DNA of 7,313 nucleotides, taken from contig JAFGWD010000314.1 in the NCBI GenBank assembly GCA_016937315.1, positions 1 through 7,313 of the forward strand. Reading direction: 5' to 3'. Shown here piece by piece: positions 1-6,900 of the stretch. Position numbers and translations under genes: made by a program. The first letter of the stretch is position 1, and every line of letters begins with the position of its first letter. The notes under the pieces were generated by a model. That model had not been told where the DNA came from. It saw only the letters and a program-made list of their open reading frames with translations, and ran no database searches. The stretch comes from Rhodospirillaceae bacterium (GTDB lineage Bacteria; Pseudomonadota; Alphaproteobacteria; Rhodospirillales; Rhodospirillaceae).

Positions 1-443
1 CTGGCGGGGCGTGTGTGTCCGATATCCCGGTCTCTCAGTTTTTCGGACGAGGCCACCTGATCGACGCCAGAGGACACGACAGGATTACAGGCGACTTGCT
101 GAATGGCGTCCCATTGGAAGACGGCGATATCGTCCTCGTTCTAACCGGCCGATATAAGCTCTTCCGCGAACCGGACTATTACCGAACCTTTCCAGAAGTC
201 GATTCAACGTTCGCAGACCGCCTGGTCGAGGCGAAAGTCGCGATCCTCGGACTCGACACTCCGTCACCCGATACCGATCCCTTTCCCGTGCACCACGCCT
301 TGTTATCCCAGAACATTTTACTCGTCGAGAATCTCAATAATTTAGAGGCGTTGCTTGGAATCAGCGCCTTTCACGTCACCGCGATTCCGGCCAAGCTCCG
401 ATGCGATGGCGCTCCCGTCCGGGTCGTCGCCACCGCACCCTGA
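1..443 (+). CDS. Cyclase / kynurenine formamidase-like metal-dependent hydrolase, C-terminal part (5' end outside window)
   Basis: The reading frame is open from the first complete codon at position 3, so this is the last ~146 residues of a longer protein; the GTG at 15 is not a real start. The pattern fits the cyclase family (PF04199), whose members include kynurenine formamidase KynB and other metal-dependent amide or ester hydrolases. Visible landmarks in order are GRGHLIDARGH, the GDIVLVLTGR strand, LGLDTPSPD, PVHHALL with a conserved His, a VENLNNLEAL segment with the family's conserved Glu, and the closing DGAPVRVVA. The N-terminal HxGTHxDxPxH metal-binding segment would lie upstream and cannot be checked, so substrate and activity remain open. 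The gene ends at TGA 441-443. The methyltransferase follows 91 bases later on the same strand, so co-transcription is possible but unproven. Family assignment is firm; a kynurenine substrate is only one possibility. Confidence 0.85.
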   Translation, partial: GGACVSDIPVSQFFGRGHLIDARGHDRITGDLLNGVPLEDGDIVLVLTGRYKLFREPDYYRTFPEVDSTFADRLVEAKVAILGLDTPSPDTDPFPVHHALLSQNILLVENLNNLEALLGISAFHVTAIPAKLRCDGAPVRVVATAP

Positions 444-508
444 CCTCCGCTCACTCCACATCACCTCACCCGAAAGACCGGCCGTCACTAGACGAAGCCG
501 CAACGACG

Positions 509-521
509 TGTATCTTATACA
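509..521. repeat. Small inverted repeat TGTAT-ctt-ATACA just before the methyltransferase ribosome site
   Basis: Five-base arms (509-513 and 517-521) are perfectly complementary around CTT, four bases upstream of the GAGGTG ribosome-binding site. It might be a small operator or the AT-rich part of a promoter (TATCTT or TTATAC as a -10), but no convincing -35 hexamer lies at the right distance. Chance occurrence is quite possible. Confidence 0.25.
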
Positions 522-524
522 AGC

Positions 525-530
525 GAGGTG
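525..530 (+). promoter_or_regulatory. Ribosome-binding site GAGGTG for the FkbM methyltransferase
   Basis: GAGGTG is followed after four bases (TTAC) by ATG at 535. This decides the preferred start over the in-frame ATG at 580, which has only an AGGGG (565-569) at a longer 10-base spacing. Confidence 0.6.
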
Positions 531-534
531 TTAC

Positions 535-1365
535 ATGCCGCCACGCAACACCAGCTTTTTTTTCAGGGGCACCCTGTTTATGCATTCGGTCTTGAAGTCC
601 ATTCATCGCGTTGCCTCCTTGATCATCCCAAAGCGCATCATGCTCCTCGCAGAAGAGATCTATTTCCTTAGGAAGGGAGAGGCCGAACTGCGGATTTTGG
701 AGGCTCTGTGCCGTCCACAGCAAGACGCCATAGACATCGGAGCCAATGTCGGTTGCTACAGCCTGTTTCTGCGTCAACACGCAGCCCACGTCTACGCCTT
801 TGAACCGATTCCCTGGATGGCCGAGCGTCTGGTCAAGAAGTTCGCCGGCACCGTCACCGTCCAAGAACTTGCCTTATCCTCAAGCGCTGGAACCGCGCCC
901 CTACACATCCCAAAGGCCGGGGGAAAACTCGTGACTCCCTTGTCCAGTCTTTCCGCCACCAAAAGTGCCTGCGGGATGGACATCACCGTCCGCACCGAAC
1001 GCCTGGACGAGATTTATCAAGGACAGGTGGGCTTGATAAAAATCGACGTCGAAGGCCATGAGGAAGCAGTCCTCGACGGCGCACAAAAGACCATCGAACG
1101 CTGTCGCCCGCGCATCTTGATTGAGATTGAGGACCGGCATGCACCGGGGGGGCGTGAGCGAATTTCAGAGATGTTCCAATCCCTTGCGTACACATCGTAT
1201 TTCATAGCCTCTGGAGAGCTCCACCCGATGGTGGATTTCGACCCTGAAACCATGCAAGACCCCAGCCTTATGGCATGTTCACGCTACATCAACAATTTCA
1301 TCTTCCTTCCAAGGGAAGACGACGCCAAGGTTGTCGGTGATATCCAAAACATCTTGTCGCGTTGA
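535..1365 (+). CDS. FkbM family SAM-dependent methyltransferase
   Basis: This encodes a 276-residue protein of the FkbM family (Methyltransf_21), which transfers a methyl group from S-adenosylmethionine, usually to hydroxyls of sugars or secondary metabolites. The SAM-binding motif I reads IDIGANVGCYSLFL (about residues 91-104 from this start), followed by an acidic post-strand VYAFEPIP. The family hallmark IKIDVEGHEEAVLDGA lies in the middle, followed by RPRILIEIEDRH. No signal peptide or membrane segment is evident, so it should be cytoplasmic. The open frame extends upstream to 355, overlapping the end of the cyclase gene, but that part looks non-coding. The start at 535 has a good GAGGTG; ATG 580 (261 residues) is the alternative and would remove MPPRNTSFFFRGTLF. 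FkbM genes often sit in glycan or polyketide clusters, but no such neighbours are visible, so the substrate cannot be guessed. A hairpin terminator follows immediately. Confidence 0.88.
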   Translation: MPPRNTSFFFRGTLFMHSVLKSIHRVASLIIPKRIMLLAEEIYFLRKGEAELRILEALCRPQQDAIDIGANVGCYSLFLRQHAAHVYAFEPIPWMAERLVKKFAGTVTVQELALSSSAGTAPLHIPKAGGKLVTPLSSLSATKSACGMDITVRTERLDEIYQGQVGLIKIDVEGHEEAVLDGAQKTIERCRPRILIEIEDRHAPGGRERISEMFQSLAYTSYFIASGELHPMVDFDPETMQDPSLMACSRYINNFIFLPREDDAKVVGDIQNILSR

Positions 1366-1367
1366 CG

Positions 1368-1406
1368 CCCTGTCACCCCTCAGACCCGTGGGGTAACAGG
1401 GATTTT
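1368..1406 (+). terminator. Hairpin terminator after the methyltransferase, shared by the convergent gene
   Basis: The arms CCCTGTcaCCCC (1368-1379) and GGGGtaACAGGG (1390-1401) form a 12-position stem with one C-A mismatch and a 10-base loop. ATTTT (1402-1406) follows on the plus strand, which gives the T-tract for the methyltransferase transcript. It starts two bases after the methyltransferase stop. The same stem follows the TAA stop of the minus-strand phosphoesterase-like gene at 1405, but there it lacks a T-run, so it is probably less efficient in that direction. Confidence 0.75.
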
Positions 1407-2205
1407 AAGCCTCAATAACTTGAACCGTATTGCCTTCCTGCCCGAACAACGCAGCGCACACCGTCCCACCACGTCCAGCACCACCGTCCAAAGTCACCGT
1501 ATGTCGCCCAAAACGCACCCCAAATGCGCCATGGGTGGCGCCACGCACGGCCAACCGATAGCCGCTGGATTCTGGTGTCAGAGAGCTAAAATCAGCGCCA
1601 CCCCACCAGAAAGAGTCGAGCTGTTTATCCAAGGCAACGCCACGGTCAAAACCGGCATTAACCACCAGCAACGAACCATCCTTGACCACAACCGCATGCC
1701 GTAAATGCGCCATCAACTGACGGTGCCCATCGTGGTCATCCATCTGATCGGCCGCATGCCCCGTCCACCGCGATAACGCCGTACGTCCCTCCTGCGCCGC
1801 ATCCAGGGCAGCTTCGGCACTTAAGCCATAAGCGGATAAGCTCGCCGTCACACCACGCCCCAGCATCCATTCCAGAACCGTCACGGGGTCCGGAGCAAAG
1901 TGCAATTGCAGCAGTTTGCGCCACATTTCTTCTTGGGCACCACGCAACATCACAATGTCTTCTGGATCGGTATCAAAGCGCGCCATTACGGCACGACGAA
2001 ACAAAAGCGCTTCGTTCAAGGTCCCAACGACATCCGGGCCATACCCCATCAAGTTCCCGGCATAGACAAGGCGATCGCCAGGTCGATACTGGCGAGAAAT
2101 TTCGTCATGGACCTGGCGCAAACGCGCCATTTCGCCATGCACCGCACCAATCACCCAGGTGCGCCCCGGCTCGGGAAACGTATGCCAGACCTCGGCCTGT
2201 GCCAT
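1405..2205 (-). CDS. Degenerate PPP-type metallophosphoesterase-like protein (probable pseudoenzyme)
   Basis: This encodes a 266-residue protein with the motif spacing of PPP-family/diadenosine-tetraphosphatase-like phosphoesterases, but with key residues changed. GDxHG appears as GAVHG (residues 20-24), GDxxDRG as GNLMGYG (50-56), and GNHE as GAQE (89-92). The later (H)HAG motif appears as VNAG (182-185), and the C-terminal GHT as GAT (222-224). Thus nearly all expected metal ligands or catalytic residues are substituted; only His23 remains. Fold-type residues around them are kept: RPGDRLVYAG, LRGxxEEM, FWWGGADF and a DGGAGRGG ending. The frame is intact, which argues for a maintained non-catalytic role such as binding nucleotide, RNA or protein rather than decay. 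The start at ATG 2203-2205 is preferred because GAGGG lies five bases upstream; a GTG at 2217 would overlap that site. It is head-to-tail with carD but separated from it by a strong terminator. Family placement is inferred from motif order; an unrelated protein is unlikely. Confidence 0.75.
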   Translation of the reverse strand: MAQAEVWHTFPEPGRTWVIGAVHGEMARLRQVHDEISRQYRPGDRLVYAGNLMGYGPDVVGTLNEALLFRRAVMARFDTDPEDIVMLRGAQEEMWRKLLQLHFAPDPVTVLEWMLGRGVTASLSAYGLSAEAALDAAQEGRTALSRWTGHAADQMDDHDGHRQLMAHLRHAVVVKDGSLLVVNAGFDRGVALDKQLDSFWWGGADFSSLTPESSGYRLAVRGATHGAFGVRFGRHTVTLDGGAGRGGTVCAALFGQEGNTVQVIEA

Positions 2206-2210
2206 TTCGG

Positions 2211-2215
2211 CCCTC
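2211..2215 (-). promoter_or_regulatory. Ribosome-binding site GAGGG for the phosphoesterase-like gene
   Basis: On the minus strand GTGAGGG is followed by CCGAA and then ATG (2205-2203), a spacing of five bases. The GTG at 2217-2215 is therefore probably part of the ribosome site and not the start codon. Confidence 0.65.
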
Positions 2216-2247
2216 ACATTGAACTTCTACTGTTGGTTTTACACCGC

Positions 2248-2284
2248 AAAAACCCCCGCGACAACGTGTGTCGCGGGGGTTTTT
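2248..2284 (-). terminator. Strong bidirectional intrinsic terminator downstream of carD
   Basis: An 11-bp perfect GC-rich stem is formed by CCCCCGCGACA (2253-2263) and TGTCGCGGGGG (2269-2279), with a 5-base loop. Five A (2248-2252) and five T (2280-2284) flank it, so both strands end in a T-tract. It lies 24 bases beyond the carD stop and 42 bases before the start of the next minus-strand gene, which makes it the carD terminator. The downstream phosphoesterase-like gene then needs its own promoter or read-through. Confidence 0.93.
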
Positions 2285-2308
2285 GGAAAACGGCAGAACG
2301 AGACAGGC

Positions 2309-2803
2309 TCAGGCCGCTTCGAGAAGGGTTTCCAGACGACGCGTTGCTTCGTCGTGGTCGATCTCTTCGACTGCCGCAACCTCATGCGCCAAGCGTTCCA
2401 GAGCCTGCTCATAGATCTGGCGCTCACTGTAGGACTGTTCTGCATTTCGTGCATTGCGATGCAGATCACGCACCACTTCGGCAATCGAAACTGGGTCGCC
2501 GGAATTGATTTTGGCCTCATATTCCTGAGCACGACGCGACCACATGGCGCGGCGCACAGTGGCACGGCCCTTCAACGTGGTCAAAGCCGTCTGCATGACT
2601 TTCTTATTCGACAGTTTACGCAAACCCGCCTGCTGCGCCTTCATCACCGGCACTTTCAGCGTCATACGATCCTGTTCGAATGCAATAACGATCAGCTCCA
2701 GCTCCATGCCGCCGACCCTTTGCAATTCGACCGCCAGAACATTACCGACGCCATGCGTCGGGTACACCACGTGATCACCGGCCTTGAACTGTTCCTTGGA
2801 CAT
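2309..2803 (-). CDS. carD: CarD/CdnL-family RNA polymerase-binding transcription regulator
   Basis: This 164-residue protein binds the RNA polymerase beta subunit and stabilises the open promoter complex; in Rhodobacter, CarD supports promoters that lack a T at -7. The N-terminal Tudor-like RNAP-interaction domain begins FKAGDHVVYPTHGVGNV, with the family's typical VVYPxHGVG, and continues through LELIVIAFEQDRMTLKVPV to about residue 60. The C-terminal helical DNA-binding part contains MWSRRAQEYEAKI, with the conserved Trp that wedges into the minor groove, followed by SGDPVSIAEVVRDLHRN. The start ATG 2801-2803 is preceded by the purine-rich GGAAGAGAG. The frame continues to 2893, but the extra 30 residues lack family similarity and the ribosome site lies inside them. 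It has its own downstream terminator, and a terminator upstream separates it from fdxA, so it is probably a single-gene unit. Autoregulation is reported for the Rhodobacter homologue; here it is only a possibility. Confidence 0.95.
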   Translation of the reverse strand: MSKEQFKAGDHVVYPTHGVGNVLAVELQRVGGMELELIVIAFEQDRMTLKVPVMKAQQAGLRKLSNKKVMQTALTTLKGRATVRRAMWSRRAQEYEAKINSGDPVSIAEVVRDLHRNARNAEQSYSERQIYEQALERLAHEVAAVEEIDHDEATRRLETLLEAA

Positions 2804-2956
2804 TCGTCTCTCTTCCCGTATCACGGCAAGGGCGGTCGGAAATCGCCCCCGCACTGTATGGCCCAACGGCATCGGCGTCCCGACCGGCGCCACGCCATCC
2901 CCGACACGAACCCACCACTCACGATCAGAAGCGATCCAATCGCGGGTCTGTTTGCA

Positions 2957-3001
2957 CTGTCGGTATCAAAAAAATTCGCGTCCGGACTTCCGATACGACA
3001 G
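2957..3001 (-). repeat. Imperfect inverted repeat with T7 and GTCCGGAC core in the carD upstream region
   Basis: The plus-strand arms CTGTCGgTATC (2957-2967) and GATACGACAG (2992-3001) give ten base pairs with one bulged G. Between them lie A7 (2968-2974) and the eight-base palindrome GTCCGGAC (2980-2987). In a carD transcript this would form a hairpin with a U7-containing loop; as DNA it could be an operator. The function is unknown. Confidence 0.45.
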
Positions 3002-3031
3002 CAAGGGAAGTCGCCGCGACGCAGCTCGAAT

Positions 3032-3040
3032 TGTATATCA
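3032..3040 (-). promoter_or_regulatory. Candidate extended -10 promoter element for carD
   Basis: The minus strand reads TGATATACA, matching the extended -10 pattern TGn plus TATAAT at four of six hexamer positions. It begins 12 bases beyond the presumed fdxA terminator T-tract, which is a sensible place for the next promoter. No good -35 hexamer is found 16-18 bases upstream, so this is tentative. Transcription would start near 3025. Confidence 0.3.
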
Positions 3041-3052
3041 CACCGGACGAGC

Positions 3053-3077
3053 AAAAACCACCGGAAATCCGGGGTTT
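3053..3077 (-). terminator. Intrinsic terminator after fdxA
   Basis: On the minus strand AAACCCCGG (3077-3069) pairs with CCGGtGGTTT (3064-3055), with one bulged T and the four-base loop ATTT. The 3' arm ends in a run of five T (3057-3053). It lies 67 bases downstream of the fdxA stop, the expected place for the end of the helicase-S4-fdxA transcript. The stem is moderate and part of the T-run is inside it. Confidence 0.6.
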
Positions 3078-3143
3078 CGTGCGCTATCGCAAAAACGTGA
3101 AACTTTCAAGATGTTTCGTTGGGAAAATCAAGACTCAGGCAAC

Positions 3144-3476
3144 TTAACGCGGTGCTGGCTTGGGGCTGAGCATCGCGGCCTTATCGGGTTTGCCCTTCCA
3201 GTCCTCGGCGTCCGCCGGAGGCTCACCCTTAGCGGAGATATTCGGCCACTTTTCGGCATAGTCGCGATTGATCTCCAGCCACTTTGCCGCCGCGTCATCA
3301 CTGTCGGGAAAAATCGCTTCTGCCGGACATTCCGGTTCGCACACACCGCAGTCGATGCATTCGCTGGGATTGATCACCAGCATGTTCTCGCCTTCATAGA
3401 AACAATCCACGGGACACACTTCGACACAATCCATGAATTTGCACTTGATACAACCATCCGTCACGACATAGGGCAT
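3144..3476 (-). CDS. fdxA: Seven-iron ferredoxin FdxA ([3Fe-4S]/[4Fe-4S])
   Basis: This 110-residue cytoplasmic electron carrier closely resembles Azotobacter vinelandii ferredoxin I. All nine cysteines of that family are present (positions 9, 12, 17, 21, 25, 40, 43, 46 and 50, counting Met). By analogy C9, C17 and C50 bind the 3Fe cluster, C21, C40, C43 and C46 bind the 4Fe cluster, and C12 and C25 are free. The N-terminus MPYVVTDGCIKCKFMDC and the C-terminal extension with WPNIS and DAEDWKGK are family hallmarks. The start at ATG 3474-3476 is set by similarity and by AAAGGAG ten bases upstream; the longer frame to 3581 adds residues foreign to the family. It lies 117 bases downstream of the S4 gene on the same strand with no clear promoter or terminator between, so co-transcription is plausible. 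The redox partner is not indicated. In Azotobacter the homologue is linked to oxidative-stress control. Confidence 0.97.
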   Translation of the reverse strand: MPYVVTDGCIKCKFMDCVEVCPVDCFYEGENMLVINPSECIDCGVCEPECPAEAIFPDSDDAAAKWLEINRDYAEKWPNISAKGEPPADAEDWKGKPDKAAMLSPKPAPR

Positions 3477-3593
3477 GGTCGGAACACTCCTTTGGGCGCA
3501 CGGCTTTGATGCACAGACCCACTCCAAACCTGTGCGGAGCAGGCCAACGCCATGCAGCATAAGCTTGCCAAAACCTCGCATTACGCGGTGGCG

Positions 3594-3983
3594 TCATTCG
3601 ATAAATGGGTGGATCAGCGCATCCGTCAAGCGGCGTTCGCGTTTGGGTGGCCGCTCCGTCCCCCGATCACGGCGCACCACAGGGCGGTCATCACTGGGTT
3701 TCAGGAAAACCGGCGGATTGGATTCGATATACAACGCCTGCGCTTCCGGTGCCGGACCGCGCCGCACACCAAACGCCGCCACCGTCACGCTGCGTCGCAC
3801 GTCTCCCAGCAGAAACGCAACATCATCACCCAAGCGAACCTTTTGATGCCCACGCCGCACCGTTTGACCATTGACCTGCACATGACCCGCAGCACATAGC
3901 GTCTGTGCCAAACTGCGGGTTTTCACGAAGCGTGCAAACCACAACCACTTGTCCAGGCGCGGCGCATCACCGGCTTCGACCAT
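3594..3983 (-). CDS. S4-domain RNA-binding protein (HslR/Hsp15-like)
   Basis: This 129-residue protein carries one S4 RNA-binding domain near the N-terminus (about residues 8-60), with RLDKWLWFARFVKTRSLA, an AAGHVQVNG turn and KVRLGDDV. This is the pattern of E. coli Hsp15 (HslR), which binds stalled 50S subunits carrying peptidyl-tRNA. The C-terminal third is very basic (DDRPVVRRDRGTERPPKRERR), fitting rRNA binding. The ATG (3983-3981) overlaps the helicase stop as TAATG and has GGAG five bases upstream, so translation is probably coupled to the helicase. The gene partner and stress-protein similarity suggest a role in ribosome or RNA maintenance. The exact function in alphaproteobacteria is not settled, so no symbol is given. 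Confidence 0.92.
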   Translation of the reverse strand: MVEAGDAPRLDKWLWFARFVKTRSLAQTLCAAGHVQVNGQTVRRGHQKVRLGDDVAFLLGDVRRSVTVAAFGVRRGPAPEAQALYIESNPPVFLKPSDDRPVVRRDRGTERPPKRERRLTDALIHPFIE

Positions 3984-3992
3984 TACGACTCC
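3981..3992 (-). promoter_or_regulatory. TAATG stop-start overlap with GGAG ribosome site (helicase / S4 coupling)
   Basis: The helicase TAA (3985-3983) and the S4 ATG (3983-3981) share one base. GGAG at 3992-3989 sits five bases upstream of the ATG, inside the last helicase codons. This geometry is typical of termination-reinitiation coupling and implies a bicistronic message. Confidence 0.85.
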
Positions 3993-6900
3993 GTCTTAGC
4001 CTTACCCCAGTTCTTCAACACCGCGAACGGCGAATCGGGATCAACCTCATTCCGCCGTGCGGGCTTCGCCGACTCGTGTCGTACGTCGGGTCTCGGCCCC
4101 CGATTTTCGGGGCGCGGCCCCCGATTTTCAGAGCGCGGTCCACGCGGACGGTCCGCCTGCTCTCCGCTGCGCTGGGGACGATCCGTGCGTTTCGGACGAT
4201 CCGAACGCGCCGGGCGCTCCGCACGCGGAGCGGCAACATCGCCTTCAACATGGGGCGTCGTGGCCTCAGCCTGGGGCGGACGCTTTGGACCGGAGAACCG
4301 CTTTTTCGGATTCTTCTTCGGTTGCACCGCCAAACCTTCCCGCGCGTCGGTAACGCGATAGCCCAACGTGCTCAGAATCGCCCTGGTGTCATCAGCCCCC
4401 ACACCCAACAACGACATCAAGGCCGGCGGCAAAATTTTTGCCCCTTGTGGCGCAGCGGGCTTCTCGGGTTCTGCTGGCGCGTCTTCGGAGGCCACTGGCA
4501 CAGCTTCGGCAACCACGGCAACGACATCACCACCCTCTGCCGGAAGCACCGCAGACGCTTCAATAACAGCAGACACGGCGTCTTCCGCCACAACCACATC
4601 AAGCGTAAGCTGAGCCGCCTCACCTGCCGCCTCGGCAATGGCACCAACGGTGGCATCAGCAGCAGCCTTAGCCTTCGGCTGGGTACTATCGACCTTGGTG
4701 GTCAAGGCCTCATCCCGCAGGAAGCGACGGACCTCCGCCGCAAACCGTTCCAGCATATCGACGCGTGCGGCACGGCGGTCAAAAACGCGATAGCCCTGAA
4801 GTTCCACCCATTCGGCAGTCACCCCTTCGGCCAACGGAAACGACACCTGACCCGGCGTCAGCGGCGAGTGGGACGCAACAAAAGCGGCAACATCATCCAC
4901 CTTGCGATCAATCGCCGTCAAAATCAGCAACAGACGCTGCGCTGCCGGTTTCAGCATGTCCGGCAAATAGACCGTTTCCACCCCGAACCGCACACCCAAC
5001 TTGCCCATCGCCTTGCGATCTTCATCGGTCACATGCGCCAGGTCCCCACCCAGAGCCCCACGCCGAACCGTACCGCCTGCTTCCACCAGACGAAACGCAA
5101 TGCCGCGAATAAGGCCGGTCAGCTCCGCTTCTGCCAGGGTTGCCAACGGCCGCAGCACGCCATGCACCTGTGATTCCACCCAGCCCTGGACCCGCGTGCG
5201 GACCAGATCAATCAGGTGTTCATCCAAAAGATCGTTGGACAGGACCTCGACTCTAGGCTTCAAGCGCGAAGCCCCGGCAATCAAATGCGCCACCGGCGTC
5301 CCATGCCAAGCCACATCCCCTGCATCCGACAACGAGAACGTCGCATCCGGAGCTATGGACAGAGCTTGTGCACGTGCCGCGATTTCTCCGCGTAGCGCCT
5401 TGGATGCGGCGATAGCGACGACCTTCTCGGCCTGATCCGAGGCTCCATCCAACTCAGCGATGAAACCCAGCCCCTCGATACGACCAACGCGTTGGCCTTC
5501 GATATGAACGTCCCCGTTCGGCGTGACGGTTGCTTCCAACGTACTTTGCCCCTTCAAGCGACTTAACAGGATGGCGGTGCGGCGATCCACAAACTTTTGC
5601 GTCAGACGGTCATGTAGCGCATCCGATAGGCGGTCTTCAATCTGTCTTGTGCATTCTCGCCAATGTTTCGTGTCAGAAACCCATCCAGCATGGTTTGCGA
5701 CCGTAGTCCAGACGCGAATTTGCGCGATTCTTTGCGATAAGTGAACAATATCCCCATCGGTGCGATCAATTCGTGCCAAATGCCGACCTAGAAACGCATC
5801 AGGAATCACCCCTGCATCCTCGGTCAAATACAAAAACAAGCGGCGAAGCAAGCGGGAGTGCGCCTCTGGCATGATTTTCTGGAAGTCAGGAATCTGACAG
5901 ACATCCCACAACAAGCGAACTCGATCCGGATGCTTAGCACGCGCTGCCACCCCGTCATCACGGGTCAATGTCTCCAAAGCCACCACGTCATCGGCCCGCC
6001 GTGCCCGCAAAAACTCTGCCCCTGGCGGCGGCACCAGCAGACTCTGCAAAAGAACCTCAATGGACTGGAATTTCAACACACGATTGCGCCAAAACAAACC
6101 CCTAACTGCACGAAAGTCGTGAGACTCGACGCGCTCTATGACTTCCGCATCAAATCCAGAGGCATCCGCCGTGGTCCCAAATGTTCCATCATTCATAGCA
6201 CGGCCAGCGCGGCCCGCAATCTGACCAACCTCCGCCGCCGACAAATGACGCGGCGCGGCGCCATCAAATTTCACTGTCTGGGCAAAGGCAACATGGTCGA
6301 TATCCATGTTGAGGCCCATGCCAATGGCGTCCGTGGCAACCAAAAAGTCCACTTCTCCGGACTGATACATTTCCACCTGAGCATTGCGGGTGCGTGGGCT
6401 CAAAGCCCCCAACACCACCGCAGCGCCCCCACGATGCCGCCGCACCATATCGGCAATAGCGTAGACATCGGCGGCAGAAAACGCCACCACCGCTGTCCGA
6501 CGAGGCAACCGCGTCAGCTTTTTCGACCCCGCGAAGCTCAACTGCGACAAACGGGGTCGGGTCTGAATCTCCACCCCCGGAATCAGCCGGGAAATCAACC
6601 CCCGCATGGTGTCAGAGCCCAGAAACAGCGTTTCTGAAATCCCCCGCGCATGCAGCAAGCGGTCCGTGAACACATGTCCACGCTCGGGATCAGCGCACAT
6701 TTGGATCTCATCCACTGCCAAGAACGCGACGGGACGATCCAAAGGCATCGCTTCGACCGTGCAAATGAAGTAGCGGGGCGAGGGCGGAATGATTTTTTCT
6801 TCACCCGTCACCAGGGCAACCTGCGCCGCGCCACGAAGGCGCACCACACGGTCATAGTTTTCACGCGCCAACAAACGCAGCGGAAAACCAATCATCCCGG

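Larger units (their letters stand above)
2804..3143. other. 340-base non-coding region between fdxA and carD
   Basis: Reading on the minus strand, this gap contains in order the fdxA terminator (3077-3053), a candidate extended -10 element for carD (3040-3032), and an imperfect inverted repeat with a seven-base T run (3001-2957). A stretch of about 150 bases follows in which I see nothing definite apart from the carD ribosome site. No family-like protein is encoded in any frame. If the candidate promoter is right, carD has an unusually long leader of roughly 220 bases. Confidence 0.6.

Noticed and set aside
355..534. Upstream extension of the methyltransferase frame
   Set aside because: It overlaps the cyclase gene, is Ser/Pro/Arg-rich without family similarity, and the GAGGTG site supports ATG 535.
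535..1365. Horizontal acquisition of the FkbM gene
   Set aside because: Base composition in sampled stretches overlaps that of the helicase and cyclase genes, and no mobile-element traces flank it.
2804..2893. N-terminal extension of CarD by 30 residues
   Set aside because: The extra residues do not match the family, and the purine-rich ribosome site sits just before the internal ATG at 2803.
2159..3100. Plus-strand open frame of 313 codons crossing the terminator and carD
   Set aside because: It runs through a strong intrinsic terminator and antisense to the well-supported carD, and its translation resembles no protein family.
3477..3593. Possible promoter or small gene between the S4 gene and fdxA
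   Set aside because: TTGGCA-like and TTATGC-like hexamers exist but not at proper spacing, and the N-terminal extension of fdxA is unlike ferredoxins. Nothing beyond the fdxA ribosome site is supported.
3905..5173. Plus-strand open frame of 422 codons
   Set aside because: It lies opposite the helicase tail, is an Arg/His-rich antisense translation without family features, and the helicase frame has clear motifs.
5858..6637. Plus-strand open frame of 259 codons
   Set aside because: It is antisense to the helicase catalytic domains, with no recognisable domain and no ribosome site.
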